From NCBI RefSeq assembly GCF_002368415.1, contig NZ_AP018290.1, positions 7,307,717-7,371,716 of the forward strand: a DNA stretch of 64,000 bases. Reading direction: 5' to 3'. The position numbers and the translations under genes were made by a program. This document shows, piece by piece, positions 17,694-26,839 of the stretch (the stretch's first letter is position 1; each line of letters begins with the position of its first letter). The notes beneath the pieces are model-generated. The model was not told the origin of the DNA, made no database searches, and was given only the letters and a program-made list of their open reading frames with translations. Source of the DNA: Calothrix sp. NIES-4105. GTDB taxonomy: Bacteria; Cyanobacteriota; Cyanobacteriia; Cyanobacteriales; Nostocaceae.

Positions 17694-18839
17694 TTAACGG
17701 GAGTAAATATTATCGAATTTTGATGCAATTACCAACTGTTTCAAAAGTAAATCTACTGGTGTCAAATAATATATTGCATTACGCAGGCTACAGCTTATAA
17801 CGTTTTGACTGTGTTCGATTTGACCGGACTGACGTGATTGTTTAACGATTTTAGAAGTTCGCTTGATTCGATAAAACTCATATAATTTTAATGCTTCTTG
17901 TAAAGTTGAACTTTTCTCAAGAGAAGATGCCAAAATAATCGCATCTTCTATCGCTTGACCTGCACCTTGATTCATGTCAGGTGTCATTGGATGTGCTGCG
18001 TCTCCAAGTAAAGTTACACGCTGGCTACTCCATGTACTCAGAGGTTCAGCATCGTAAACTAAAGTATGCAAAATAGCCTTATCGCAAGTGCTATTAATGA
18101 TATCGGGTATTGGCGAACACCAATTTTGATAACGCTTGAGTGAGGCTTGCGGTGATGTGATTACTTGATTTTCAGGCGCCAAATATGTCGCATACCAGGA
18201 CAGGTTTCCATCACCTGTATGTGTACAACCGAAACGTGTACCACGACCCAGTACAGATAAATAAGTGCCATTAGTCAGTTTTGCAGCAGAGCAAAGTCCA
18301 CGCCAAGCTGTGTAGCGATACTGTATTTTGGCGTGGGGAAACAATTGTCGTCGTATAGATGAACGAATTCCATCGGCGCCAATTAGTAAATCTCCCTCAA
18401 CTTCTTGACCATTTTCTAAAGTCAGTACAACCTGTTTTTTTGTTTCCGTGTAACAAGACGCTGCATTTCCCAAATGCAATCCAGATTCACCAAATACTTC
18501 TAGAAGCAATGCATGTAAACGACTTCTGTTTAAAGTCACAACACAACCGCCAGTTCTTGCTTCTAAAGTTTCTAAAGGAATTTCTTTTAATGTTTTTCCA
18601 AGCCAAGTTTTCATTTGCACCCGACGAATTACACTTCCTGCCTGGATTACGGACTCTGCCAAGCCAATATGACTCAACGCAAATAACGCATTAGGTGCAA
18701 GTGCAAGTCCCCAACCGATGGGTGATAAATTAAAAGCAATTTCTATGATTTCGACTTCAAAGCCAAGTCTTCGTAAAGCAATTCCTGCGCTTAACCCACC
18801 AATTCCAGCACCTGCAATTATAATCTTTCTCAATTTCAT
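17694..18839 (-). CDS. FAD-dependent monooxygenase
   Basis: A 381-residue flavoprotein of the aromatic-hydroxylase (PHBH/salicylate hydroxylase-like) family. It has the N-terminal dinucleotide motif GAGIGGLSAGIAL, the second FAD/NADPH motif GADGIRSSIR near residue 155, and GDAAHPMTPDMNQGAGQAIEDA near residue 285. It acts in the cytoplasm; the substrate is unknown and no degradation pathway genes are near. It is transcribed divergently from a TetR regulator, the usual regulator/enzyme arrangement. Convergent with the DUF305 gene, it ends only 13 bases from its stop. The pair seems to have been inserted into the copper region, since a duplicate of the DUF305 tail lies on the far side of the TetR gene. 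Confidence 0.9.
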   Translation of the reverse strand: MKLRKIIIAGAGIGGLSAGIALRRLGFEVEIIEIAFNLSPIGWGLALAPNALFALSHIGLAESVIQAGSVIRRVQMKTWLGKTLKEIPLETLEARTGGCVVTLNRSRLHALLLEVFGESGLHLGNAASCYTETKKQVVLTLENGQEVEGDLLIGADGIRSSIRRQLFPHAKIQYRYTAWRGLCSAAKLTNGTYLSVLGRGTRFGCTHTGDGNLSWYATYLAPENQVITSPQASLKRYQNWCSPIPDIINSTCDKAILHTLVYDAEPLSTWSSQRVTLLGDAAHPMTPDMNQGAGQAIEDAIILASSLEKSSTLQEALKLYEFYRIKRTSKIVKQSRQSGQIEHSQNVISCSLRNAIYYLTPVDLLLKQLVIASKFDNIYSR

Positions 18840-19257
18840 GGGCGCCTAATACCATTTCTATATAAAGATACGCTTTATTTTTCTTACCTTATTCATAGGT
18901 TTTTCGAGGTTTTTAAATCAATAATCCTATGAAATACTATGATTTATAGTTACTGCTGATAACCCCAAACTATCCTCTCTTCCTTTGTGCCCTACCCTAC
19001 CATAAGCGGATATCCTTCGGATAACGGGAAAACCTCCGGTTTACGTGACATGCAGTGGTTTATTAAAGGAGTAAACCACAAAGACACAAAGGACACAAAG
19101 AGAGAATATAAGAAGGATAAAAAGATGTGTGTACACCGTAGCTTTATTAAGGGGGGGCAGGGGGGGATTTAATTATTTGCAGCTTCATGCTCAATTTATA
19201 GTATTAGTATGTTCGCAATAACTCATATTGACAACTCGCATTTTCAGAGCAAACTTA
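18840..19257. other. Divergent intergenic region between monooxygenase and TetR genes
   Basis: Contains a GGATATCC-TTC-GGAT hairpin and a CCTCCGG pair (about 19005-19045), a dispersed ACCACAAAGACACAAAGGACAC block (19075-19100, related to the one at 25730) and a GGGGGGGCAGGGGGGG run (19152-19168). Both promoters should be here, but no clear operator dyad for the TetR protein could be picked out. Confidence 0.45.
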
Positions 19258-19878
19258 ATGCCGCAATCCGAACGCACAAAACCCCGTAAACTACCCCAAC
19301 AGGAACGCTCGAAGGAAACTGTAGAAGCTATATTGATTGCAACTACTCACATTTTGGTTGAGTCTGGGCATGAAAGTACTAACACAAATAAAATTGCAGA
19401 GCGTGCTGGAGTGAGTATTGGCTCGCTTTACCAATACTTTCCAAGTAAGGAAGCAATTATCGCTGCGCTGATTGAACGTCATGCTGATTCAATGACTTGC
19501 ATGATTGAAGCAAAACTTTTAGATAAACAAGAGGCGCCATTAGAAGTTGCTTTACGTGAACTAGTTAAGGTTTGTATATCTGCTCACACAGTTAACCCGA
19601 AACTACACCAGGTTTTAATTAAACAAGTTCCGCGCGTTGGACAACTGGAAAAACTAAATGACGTTGAGAAACGAGTTCAAGCTTTAATTCGGAGTTATCT
19701 TGAGACTCAACGTAATCAAATCCAACCTCAAAACCTAGATTTGGCTGCATTTATGCTCGCTCATTCGCTTGAATCTTTAATTCATGCTGCTGCCGCAGAA
19801 CCAAGTTTGGCAGTCAATGAAGAATTTGAACAAGAACTTACGGCAATCTTGCTATGTTACCTTACATGTGGCTTGTAA
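19258..19878 (+). CDS. TetR/AcrR-family regulator
   Basis: A 206-residue protein starting MPQSERTKPRKLPQQERSK. The TetR helix-turn-helix is clear: TNKIAERAGVSIGSLYQYFPSKEAIIAAL. The C-terminal ligand-binding half is helical and variable. The ATG at 19258 is preferred because sequence upstream of it is not family-like. It is divergent from the FAD monooxygenase and probably represses it. A roughly 70-base piece of its 3' end (MLAHSLESLIHAAAAEP) is duplicated at 42866-42936, and its own 3' side abuts a duplicated DUF305 tail. Confidence 0.9.
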   Translation: MPQSERTKPRKLPQQERSKETVEAILIATTHILVESGHESTNTNKIAERAGVSIGSLYQYFPSKEAIIAALIERHADSMTCMIEAKLLDKQEAPLEVALRELVKVCISAHTVNPKLHQVLIKQVPRVGQLEKLNDVEKRVQALIRSYLETQRNQIQPQNLDLAAFMLAHSLESLIHAAAAEPSLAVNEEFEQELTAILLCYLTCGL

Positions 19879-19890
19879 TCGAGACTTAGG

Positions 19891-20010
19891 TGCAGCAAGT
19901 AAGTCCAAGCACCCAGAAATTAAAAAACTTGCCCAGGATATTATTTCCTCGCAGCAAGCAGAAATTAGTCAAATGAAACAATGGCGTCTCCCGCTTGGTA
20001 TAAAAAGTAA
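19891..20010 (+). pseudogene. Duplicated 3' end of the DUF305 gene
   Basis: About 120 bases closely copy 17554-17673, with a handful of substitutions (KHPEIKKLAQDIISSQQAEISQMKQW). It lies 13 bases after the TetR stop. It has no start or first half and ends with the same altered tail (RLPLGIKSKL) as the full gene, so duplication followed the indel. It acts as one arm of a direct repeat enclosing the monooxygenase/TetR pair. Confidence 0.85.
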
Positions 20011-20030
20011 GCTATAGCAATTTATTAAGA

Positions 20031-20051
20031 ATCCCCCTAATTTCGGGGGAT
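20031..20051. terminator. ATCCCCC hairpin
   Basis: ATCCCCC and GGGGGAT around a 7-base loop, just after the TetR/DUF305-tail unit. A plausible terminator, but the following T-run is weak. Confidence 0.45.
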
Positions 20052-20144
20052 AAATTCTACTCTTCATCATCTTCTTTTTTAAATTCATCTATAACCAAAT
20101 TAATTTCCTCTGTCTGTTTGCCTCATATCCAAAGTAGGGATAAA

Positions 20145-20184
20145 TTTCATCCTAATTTCATATCTATCTGCAAAGCTGTAAAGT
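20145..20184 (+). promoter_or_regulatory. Response-regulator direct repeat and promoter ahead of the adaptor gene
   Basis: TTTCAT (20145-20150), CCTAA, TTTCAT (20156-20161), then a weak -10 near 20179-20184 (TAAAGT) at the same distance as in the other four copies. It is 59 bases ahead of the adaptor ATG. Confidence 0.7.
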
Positions 20185-20242
20185 AAGTGGTGCGGGTTTC
20201 CCAACCAAGCACCCTAATAACCAAAGGACACTGCATAGCGCG

Positions 20243-21904
20243 ATGGGACTCTCTAACCGTAACCAACCACAAAAAGCAATTCATCGTCTTTCTGGCACGC
20301 TCATAAATTTGGTATTACTGGCAAGTCCAGCAGTTGTTTTGGCACATGGTGGACATGGGAACGAATTTAAAAGCGGGGGTGATACAAAACCTAGTTCAGT
20401 ACAAGTTGATGCCCAAACAGCTAACCGACTAGGTATTAAAACTGAGTTGGTCAAGCGTCAACCATTAGCGGTAGGAATAAAAGCTACCGGACAAATTGAA
20501 ACTTTACCCAGTCAAAAAGTAGAAGTTACTACTCCAATAACTGGCGCCAAAGTGGTTGAGTTATTGGTGGAACCCGGCGCCACAGTTACAAAAGGTCAAC
20601 CCGTTGCTGTGGTAACAAGTCCAGATTTAGTAACATTGCGCGTTGAATCTCAAGAAAAACGTGCAGATGCAACAGCTTCATTACAACAAGCACAAACAGA
20701 TTTAAAATTAGCTCAACAAAATTATCAACGCTATGTGCAAATAGCTAATGCTGAAATTGCTACTGCACAAAGTCAAGTCTTATTTGCTACTGAAAAATAT
20801 AATAAAGATAAACAGTTAGCAGATGCAGGCGCCTTGCCGAGTCGCAATGCATTAGAATCTCAAACTCAATTAGCAGAAGCGCGCGCTAAACTCACCACAG
20901 CTAATAACAGACGCGATGTTATTGAAGCCGAAGCTCAAATGAAACGCGCGCAATCAGCTTTACAAGTAGCGCAAGAGCATTTACGTCTAAGTGATAGCAC
21001 TTACAATACGAGACTGCAACAAATTGGCAATGCTCCCAACTCTAAAGGTTTGGTAACGGTGACGGCGCCTATATCAGGCAGAGTTATTGACCGTGAAGTT
21101 ACCATCGGTCAAACTTTTAATGATGCAGGTGGCAAATTAATGACCATTAGCAATGATAGTAGAGTGTTTGCCACAGCCAATATTTATGAGAAAGATTTAG
21201 GAAAAATCAAAGTCGGTCAAAGAATAGGAGCGAAAGTTGCGAGTTCACCTAACACTACCTTTTCTGGCAGAATATCGCGGGTTGGGGCATTGGTATCTGG
21301 GGAAACGCGAGTAGTACCAGTACAAGCTGAGATTGAAAACGCTAGTGGACAACTCAAACCGGGAATGTTTGCCGAACTAGAAATTCTCACAAATAAAACT
21401 AGCACACCTATTACCGCAATTCCTACAACTGCTGTAGTTGATGCAAACGGTAAAAAACTTGTCTATATACAAAATGGCAATGCATACCAAGCTACCGAAG
21501 TTACTTTAGGGCAAACATCCGGTGACATGGTAGAAATCAAAAGCGGTTTGTTTGATGGTGATGTAATAGTTACACAACGGGCGCCGCAACTCTATGCACA
21601 ATCTTTACGAGGTGGTACAACAGACGAACATTCCCACCCAGAAGAGACTCAAGTTAAAAATAACAACTTGCCAATACCTTTATGGCTATTAGGGGTTGGT
21701 GGGATAGGAGTAAGTGGCGCCGCTTTTGCTGCAGGTAGTTTTTGGTCGAGTCGTCGAACGCGCGAAGAGTTAGTTGCAGTACGTAGTGCTGGTGAAGAGG
21801 TTTTAAAATTTGATAGTGAAGTTTATATAGATAACCACAAGCATCCAAGTTTATCTAGGACAGGAGTGCAGGTTAAGAAGCATGATAATAACGAAACTCA
21901 ATAA
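20243..21904 (+). CDS. CopB/CzcB-type RND periplasmic adaptor
   Basis: A 553-residue membrane-fusion protein. After an N-terminal export segment (LINLVLLASPAVVLA) comes a metal-ligand-like AHGGHG. The barrel-sandwich half motif (KVVELLVEPGATVTKGQPVAVV), a long alpha-hairpin (about 155-260) and the second half motif (VTAPISGRVIDREVTIGQTF) follow. Beta-barrel and membrane-proximal domains complete it, plus a C-terminal hydrophobic segment (PLWLLGVGGIGVSGAAFAAG) and a His-containing tail. It should link the downstream RND pump to an outer-membrane channel; no TolC-like gene is in the window. Homologues in Synechocystis copBAC export copper. A DUF952 gene on the other strand separates it from the pump gene, yet both carry the same regulator site. 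Confidence 0.85.
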   Translation: MGLSNRNQPQKAIHRLSGTLINLVLLASPAVVLAHGGHGNEFKSGGDTKPSSVQVDAQTANRLGIKTELVKRQPLAVGIKATGQIETLPSQKVEVTTPITGAKVVELLVEPGATVTKGQPVAVVTSPDLVTLRVESQEKRADATASLQQAQTDLKLAQQNYQRYVQIANAEIATAQSQVLFATEKYNKDKQLADAGALPSRNALESQTQLAEARAKLTTANNRRDVIEAEAQMKRAQSALQVAQEHLRLSDSTYNTRLQQIGNAPNSKGLVTVTAPISGRVIDREVTIGQTFNDAGGKLMTISNDSRVFATANIYEKDLGKIKVGQRIGAKVASSPNTTFSGRISRVGALVSGETRVVPVQAEIENASGQLKPGMFAELEILTNKTSTPITAIPTTAVVDANGKKLVYIQNGNAYQATEVTLGQTSGDMVEIKSGLFDGDVIVTQRAPQLYAQSLRGGTTDEHSHPEETQVKNNNLPIPLWLLGVGGIGVSGAAFAAGSFWSSRRTREELVAVRSAGEEVLKFDSEVYIDNHKHPSLSRTGVQVKKHDNNETQ

Positions 21905-21985
21905 GCAGGGGGTAAGAACTGTGTTTCATACCGCGAGCTTGAAATCTGCTAGCATAAAATTCAGTGCAAATTTGATGCATAAAAC

Positions 21986-22339
21986 TTAAGTAGTAGTAAT
22001 TTGAGGTGGCAGAGAAAATAATCCATTAGAATCAGGCTTAAATTCTATTTCCTGGATAATGGCATCAACATTCAATGCACCGTAGATATGGGGGAAGACC
22101 CATCTCTCTTCCTGCCCAACCCTCTCAAACAAAACTTTAGCTTCAACCTTGTCAAGGTCTATACAGAGCAACAGCAGATCGGACTGACCTTTAAATAAAT
22201 AGTTAGCGACTTCAACAACTGTTTCCAAAGTAGAGCAATGTATGAACCCTTCTGAATAAAGTGACTCTGGTGCATAAATCTTTGCCTCCTTAGTATTTCT
22301 CCATGCTTCTTTCCTAATAATGTGAAAAATTGTTGACAT
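21986..22339 (-). CDS. DUF952-family protein
   Basis: A 117-residue protein starting MSTIFHIIRKEAW. It carries the DUF952 signature segments YAPESLYSEGFIHCST, LLLLCIDLDKV and FPHIYGALNVDAI. The ATG at 22339 follows an AAAGG-like site and begins at the conserved domain, so the longer upstream frame is rejected. DUF952 proteins resemble glutathione-transferase-linked or ADP-ribosyl fold proteins of unknown role. It lies antisense between the two copper-export genes and is probably an independent insertion. Confidence 0.8.
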   Translation of the reverse strand: MSTIFHIIRKEAWRNTKEAKIYAPESLYSEGFIHCSTLETVVEVANYLFKGQSDLLLLCIDLDKVEAKVLFERVGQEERWVFPHIYGALNVDAIIQEIEFKPDSNGLFSLPPQITTT

Positions 22340-22420
22340 ATTTGACCTTTGATGGTGTCTAAAATTTAACCTAAAACAGCATATCAGCATAGTTATGCTA
22401 TAAAGCCTATCAAATCAAAA

Positions 22421-22458
22421 TTTCATCGTAATTTCATTACCACCTGGAAAACTATAAA
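22421..22458 (+). promoter_or_regulatory. Response-regulator direct repeat and promoter ahead of the RND gene
   Basis: TTTCAT (22421-22426), CGTAA, TTTCAT (22432-22437), then TATAAA at 22453-22458. Same geometry as the other copies. Confidence 0.75.
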
Positions 22459-22511
22459 TAGGCGCCGCGCGTGATTTTCTGGTTACAAGTGCCAAATTAC
22501 AAAAATCTAAA

Positions 22512-25500
22512 ATGCTTAGTAACATTGTCAGGTGGGTGATTGACAGACGCTGGCTCGTCGTTTTAGCTACGGTTATTGTTTCATTATGGACATTTTACGT
22601 CATTCCTCAAATGCCGTTAGATGTACTACCACCTTTTGCACCACCACAAGTTGAAATTCAAACCGAAGCACCAGGACTGGCGCCGGAAGAAGTAGAATCT
22701 TTAGTTACTTTACCAATTGAAAGCGCAATTAATGGTACACCAGGAGTCACGGCAGTTCGCTCATCAAGTGCGGCGGGAATTTCTGCGGTCAGGGTAATAT
22801 TTAATTGGGGTACAGAAATTTATCAAGCACGTCAACTAGTTACCGAACGACTACAACAAGCTACAAGCAAACTACCACCAGGAGTAGAAACACCGCAAAT
22901 TTCCCCCACCACTTCACCTGTCGGTTTAGTCGTCCAATATGCTTTTACCATCGAAGAAAATAACAAATCGAGCAATAATACACTCAGCACTCAGAACTCA
23001 GCACTCAGCACTTCTTTAATGGAAATTAGGCGAATTGTTGATTGGCAAGTTACAAATCGTCTTTTAGCTGTTCCGGGTGTAAGTCAGGTATTAGTTTTTG
23101 GTGGTGATACTCGACAATATCAGGTATTAGTTGACCCGACGAAGTTGGCAGCTTTTAATGTTTCTTTAGAGCAAGTTACTAATGCTACAAAAGCCGCAAA
23201 TGTTAACGCACCTGGTGGTTATTTAATTACGCCAGATACAGAAAAGTTAATTCGTGGGATTGGACGAATTGAATCTATAGAAGATTTAAAAAAATCAACT
23301 ATCACTTCACGTAATGGTGTACCTGTTAGATTAGAAGATGTCGCTGATGTACAAATTGGAGGCGCCATTAAACGCGGTGATGGTAGTTTTAATGGCAAAC
23401 CAGCTATTATTTTGATGGTTAATAAGCAGCCACTTGCTGATACTCCTACTGTATCGCGCGCGGTAGAAGCGGCAATGCAAGAAATTAAAGCTGGTTTACC
23501 CAGAGAAATCAAAGTAACTACGACATTTCGCCAAGATAGTTATATAGAATCTTCTGTGAATAACGTTCGTTCATCGTTAGTTCAAGGTAGTATTATTGCA
23601 GCAGTAATTCTAATTCCTTTCCTCATGAATTGGCGTACTCTGACAGTATGTTTATTAGATTTTTTCTTAACATTACTGTTCGGATTATTAGCGCTTTCAT
23701 GGTTGGGTATTGGACTCAATACTATGACTTTAGGTGGTTTGGCAGTAGCAATTGGTACGGCAATTGATGATGCTATTGTTTACGGTGAAAATACTTATAG
23801 ACGATTGCGCGAAAATAAAACTTCTGCTGAACCATTACCACCGTTAGAGATTATTTTTGAAGGTTCTGAGGAAGTAAGAGAATCTTTAATTGGCGCCACA
23901 ATTATTGGGATTATTGTTTTCTCACCAATTTTTACCTTACCTGGTGTGGAAGGAAGAATTTTTACACCGATGGGTATTTCTTACCTAGTGATAGTAGTAA
24001 TTTCTAGTTTAGAATCGCTTCTAGTTTCCCCAGCTTTATGTGCAATTTTATTACCTAACGTTAAGGTGACGAAGCGAGAACCCTGGTTAGCAAGATTATG
24101 TAAGTCTATTTATAATAGCTGTTTAAATTTCTCTTTCCGTAATTCATTATTAATTATTGGTATTGCATTATTTTTAACGGTAGCTTCCATTGCAATTATT
24201 CCTTCTTTTGGTAGAGCGTTTTTGCCAGAGTTTCAAGAGCAAACAATGGTAAATACTTTAAGCTTATATCCTGGTGTATCTCTAGAAGCAACTACAAAAG
24301 CTGGCTATGTAGTAGAAGAAGCATTGAAAAATGACCGTAGATTTAAGTTTATTCAAACACGTTCGGGACGCGCGGCGGGAGATGCAGATGCAGCAGGTGT
24401 TAATTTGGCACATGTGGATATTGAACTTAGTTCAGAAGGGATGAAAAACCGCTCGAAAACTTTGGAAAAATTGCGTCAAGAGTTTAATAAAATACCAGGT
24501 GCGGCGCCAAACGTTGGCGGATTTATTTCTCACCGGATGGATGAAGTGTTATCTGGGGTGCGAAGTGCTATAGCTGTGAAAATCTTTGGCTCCGACTTAG
24601 CAGAACTTCGGAAAATAGGGGAACAAGTAGAAGCACAAATGAAAACTGTTGATGGAGTTGTAGATTTACTGCTTGAACCTCAAATTCCTGTACCACAAAT
24701 TCAAATCAAGTTTGACAGAGATGCAGCTAGTCGCTACGGTTTTTCTGTTGGAGATATTTCCAGCATTATTGAAACTGCGCTCAACGGTCAGGTAGTCTCT
24801 CAAGTTTTAGAAAATCAACAATCTTTTGACCTAGTAGTATGGTTGAAACCAGAAGCACGGCAAAACTTAGAAACGATTCGGAATTTATTAATCGATACCC
24901 CACAGGGAAGTAAAATTCCTCTAGGCAATGTCGCCATAATTGATAATGGTACTGGACCCAACACAATCAATCGTGAAAACGTTTCGCGCTTAATTGTAGT
25001 TTCAGCAAATGCGAAAGGTCGAGATTTACGCTCGATTGTTAACGAAATTGAAACTAAAGTCAAACGCAATGTCCAAGTTCCTACGGGTTATTTTATTCAG
25101 TATGCTGGTCAGTTTGAAGCAGAAGAGCGCGCGACTCAGAATATTCTTGTTTACAGTATCATTGCCTTTGTCGCAATCACAGTACTCATGTATCTTTCGG
25201 TTAAATCTATCCCTTCTACTATCATGATAATGATTAATTTACCAATTGGTTTGGTAGGGGGTGTAATTGCAGTAGCGTTAACTGGAGGAGTTATATCGGT
25301 TGCGTCTTTGGTTGGTTTTGTTTCTTTATTTGGGGTCGCAACTCGTAACGGTTTGTTATTGGTAGATAATTATAATAGTAAGTATGCCGAAGGAATGGCG
25401 TTGAAGGATATTATAGTTAAAGGGTCAATGGAACGACTTAATGCAATTTTGATGACGGCTTTAACTTCCGCTTTGGGTTTGGCGCCAATGGTACTACAAG

Positions 25501-25676
25501 GTGGACCAGGACAAGAACTTTTACAACCACTTTCTATAGTTGTCTTTGGTGGGTTGTTTACTTCAACAGCAATAACTTTGGTGGTTTTACCTGCACTATA
25601 TGCAAAGTTTGGTAAATATCTATTTCCAAAGAAAATAAAGGAAGTTAAAGAGGAGCAGTTTTTGATGCATATGTAG
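22512..25676 (+). CDS. Heavy-metal-efflux RND transporter (CusA/CzcA-type)
   Basis: A 1,054-residue inner-membrane pump with a leading helix (RRWLVVLATVIVSLWTFYVIP), two large periplasmic loops and twelve helices. The TM4 proton-relay segment AIGTAIDDAIVYGENTYRRL has the acidic residues and the E-N of metal-type RND proteins. With the upstream adaptor it should export copper or a similar cation; the specificity is inferred from the context. In the first periplasmic loop (about residues 155-168) the peptide NTLSTQNSALSTS is encoded by a CACTCAGCACTCAGAA dispersed repeat inserted in frame. The gene has no adjacent outer-membrane channel. Confidence 0.9.
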   Translation: MLSNIVRWVIDRRWLVVLATVIVSLWTFYVIPQMPLDVLPPFAPPQVEIQTEAPGLAPEEVESLVTLPIESAINGTPGVTAVRSSSAAGISAVRVIFNWGTEIYQARQLVTERLQQATSKLPPGVETPQISPTTSPVGLVVQYAFTIEENNKSSNNTLSTQNSALSTSLMEIRRIVDWQVTNRLLAVPGVSQVLVFGGDTRQYQVLVDPTKLAAFNVSLEQVTNATKAANVNAPGGYLITPDTEKLIRGIGRIESIEDLKKSTITSRNGVPVRLEDVADVQIGGAIKRGDGSFNGKPAIILMVNKQPLADTPTVSRAVEAAMQEIKAGLPREIKVTTTFRQDSYIESSVNNVRSSLVQGSIIAAVILIPFLMNWRTLTVCLLDFFLTLLFGLLALSWLGIGLNTMTLGGLAVAIGTAIDDAIVYGENTYRRLRENKTSAEPLPPLEIIFEGSEEVRESLIGATIIGIIVFSPIFTLPGVEGRIFTPMGISYLVIVVISSLESLLVSPALCAILLPNVKVTKREPWLARLCKSIYNSCLNFSFRNSLLIIGIALFLTVASIAIIPSFGRAFLPEFQEQTMVNTLSLYPGVSLEATTKAGYVVEEALKNDRRFKFIQTRSGRAAGDADAAGVNLAHVDIELSSEGMKNRSKTLEKLRQEFNKIPGAAPNVGGFISHRMDEVLSGVRSAIAVKIFGSDLAELRKIGEQVEAQMKTVDGVVDLLLEPQIPVPQIQIKFDRDAASRYGFSVGDISSIIETALNGQVVSQVLENQQSFDLVVWLKPEARQNLETIRNLLIDTPQGSKIPLGNVAIIDNGTGPNTINRENVSRLIVVSANAKGRDLRSIVNEIETKVKRNVQVPTGYFIQYAGQFEAEERATQNILVYSIIAFVAITVLMYLSVKSIPSTIMIMINLPIGLVGGVIAVALTGGVISVASLVGFVSLFGVATRNGLLLVDNYNSKYAEGMALKDIIVKGSMERLNAILMTALTSALGLAPMVLQGGPGQELLQPLSIVVFGGLFTSTAITLVVLPALYAKFGKYLFPKKIKEVKEEQFLMHM

Positions 25677-25937
25677 CTAATTTCTTTTTTTACCACAGAG
25701 GCACAGAGAACGCAGAGGAAAAATGAACTACAAAGGGACAAAGGACACAAAGAAAGAATATACGTAAAACTTATGATGTGAAACAATAGTGCGACCTGTC
25801 ATTAATTCTAGGGAGTTGCTGCCACCCCCTCTCTGTGCCCTCTGCGTCTGGAGTGGTAAATATTGAAACCTTGTATAAACAGAATTAATACGGTTTCGAC
25901 AAGGCAGTTTTTATGAATACTTTAAGAAAGTCATAAA
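25677..25937. repeat. Dispersed ACCACAGAGGCACAGAG-type repeats
   Basis: TACCACAGAGGCACAGAGAA (about 25690-25710), an ACAAAGGACACAAAGA block (25728-25760), and an inverted partner CTCTGTGCCCTCTGCGTC (25831-25850). Related copies are at 19075 and 43474. No gene is visible between the RND stop and the next promoter. Confidence 0.55.
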
Positions 25938-25977
25938 TTTCATCTTGATTTCATTTTGGTTTGAGATATTAGATATA
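25938..25977 (+). promoter_or_regulatory. Response-regulator direct repeat ahead of the small lipoprotein gene
   Basis: TTTCAT (25938-25943), CTTGA, TTTCAT (25949-25954), and an AT-rich -10 (GATATA, 25972-25977) at the shared distance. Confidence 0.75.
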
Positions 25978-26051
25978 ACACTAAACCTATGCGCGAGTAG
26001 TCCGGATTGAAACATATTTTACCCAATTAATAATTGATGGGGAGTCAGTTA

Positions 26052-26534
26052 ATGAAATTATTTAAATTAGGCTTTGTGGTTTTAGCGAGTGCAGGATTAT
26101 TTTTAGGCGCCTGTAGCAACCAAGCTTCAGATAGCAGCAGTACAAATAGTAGTACCCCAGAAACTATATCAAAAACAGAAACTGTAGCAAATAACAAGAA
26201 AAATAGTGACCATTCTCAGAGCAGTAAAGGAGGTCAAGTTGTCGAAACTGGAAAATATCACTTGGAGTTAGTACCTGAAAAAGAAGATGGTGCAACTCAC
26301 TTAGATTTATATTTATTAAGTGGGGATAAACACGAAGCTGTTCCCAATGCCAAAGTTACGGCTGATATTCAGGCGCCAGATGGAAAACAAAAGACTGTCC
26401 CCCTAACCTATGATGCTAAAGGTAAACACTATGCTGCAAAGTTAGATAAAGGCGCCGCTGGGCAATATCAAGTCAGAGTTAATGCGGATATTAGCGGTGA
26501 AAAAGTTAACGGTCGGTTTAATTTTAATCAGTAA
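26052..26534 (+). CDS. Small lipoprotein in the copper regulon
   Basis: A 160-residue lipoprotein with a signal ending LFLGAC (Cys21). A Ser/Thr-rich linker and one domain with HLDLYLLSGDKHEAVPNAKVTADI, VPLTYDAKGKHYAAKL and GQYQVRVNADI follow, an Ig-like pattern as in FixH/YtkA-type periplasmic proteins. GGGGAG precedes the ATG at 26052 by about nine bases, so this start is preferred to the upstream ATG. It shares the TTTCAT direct-repeat promoter with the pump genes and occupies the place of copC in Synechocystis copBAC, so a periplasmic copper role is inferred. No clear metal ligands are seen. Confidence 0.7.
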   Translation: MKLFKLGFVVLASAGLFLGACSNQASDSSSTNSSTPETISKTETVANNKKNSDHSQSSKGGQVVETGKYHLELVPEKEDGATHLDLYLLSGDKHEAVPNAKVTADIQAPDGKQKTVPLTYDAKGKHYAAKLDKGAAGQYQVRVNADISGEKVNGRFNFNQ

Positions 26535-26836
26535 ATAGAGTCATATCCAACAAGATTCCCGACAACTTCTGTGAAGTCGGGAATCTGAGTGTTTAGAAGA
26601 CTCTCTAACTCTTGTTTAAACATCAGAAGCTCTTGAATTTGCTTATTAATTGCTACCACTTTATCTTGCAGTCTAGCTTTTATATGGTCGCAAGGCAAAT
26701 CACCTTGGTCATGAACTGATAACAAATCTTTAATTTCTGATAAACTTAACCCAAGACTTTGCGCGCGTTTGATAAAATGTAGGCGAGATAAAACATCAGA
26801 GTCAAACAATCTAAACCCGCCTTCAGTTCTACCCAA
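26528..26836 (-). pseudogene. MerR-family regulator lacking its DNA-binding half
   Basis: The frame begins GRTEGGFRLFD and runs through IKRAQSLGLSL, LPCDHIKARLQDK and the dimer helix, closely paralleling the intact MerR at 32825-33235. The first 38 or so residues with the helix-turn-helix are missing, and the C-terminal cysteine segment is replaced by sequence through a hairpin. The frame is continuous with the end of the HAE1 RND gene, separated only by its TAA and two codons, so a deletion or recombination joined them. It cannot bind DNA; whether the dimerisation part is made is unknown. Confidence 0.85.
26554..26585. terminator. GATTCCCGAC hairpin between convergent genes
   Basis: GATTCCCGAC (26554-26563) and GTCGGGAATC (26576-26585) form a 10-bp perfect stem. 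It lies after the lipoprotein stop and inside the tail of the merR remnant, whose frame reads through it. Confidence 0.65.
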
Positions 26837-26839
26837 TGC

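Noticed and set aside
18987-19172. A small plus-strand gene between monooxygenase and TetR
   Set aside because: Its sequence is made of dispersed ACCACAAAGACAC repeats and a G-run, which explains the open frame.
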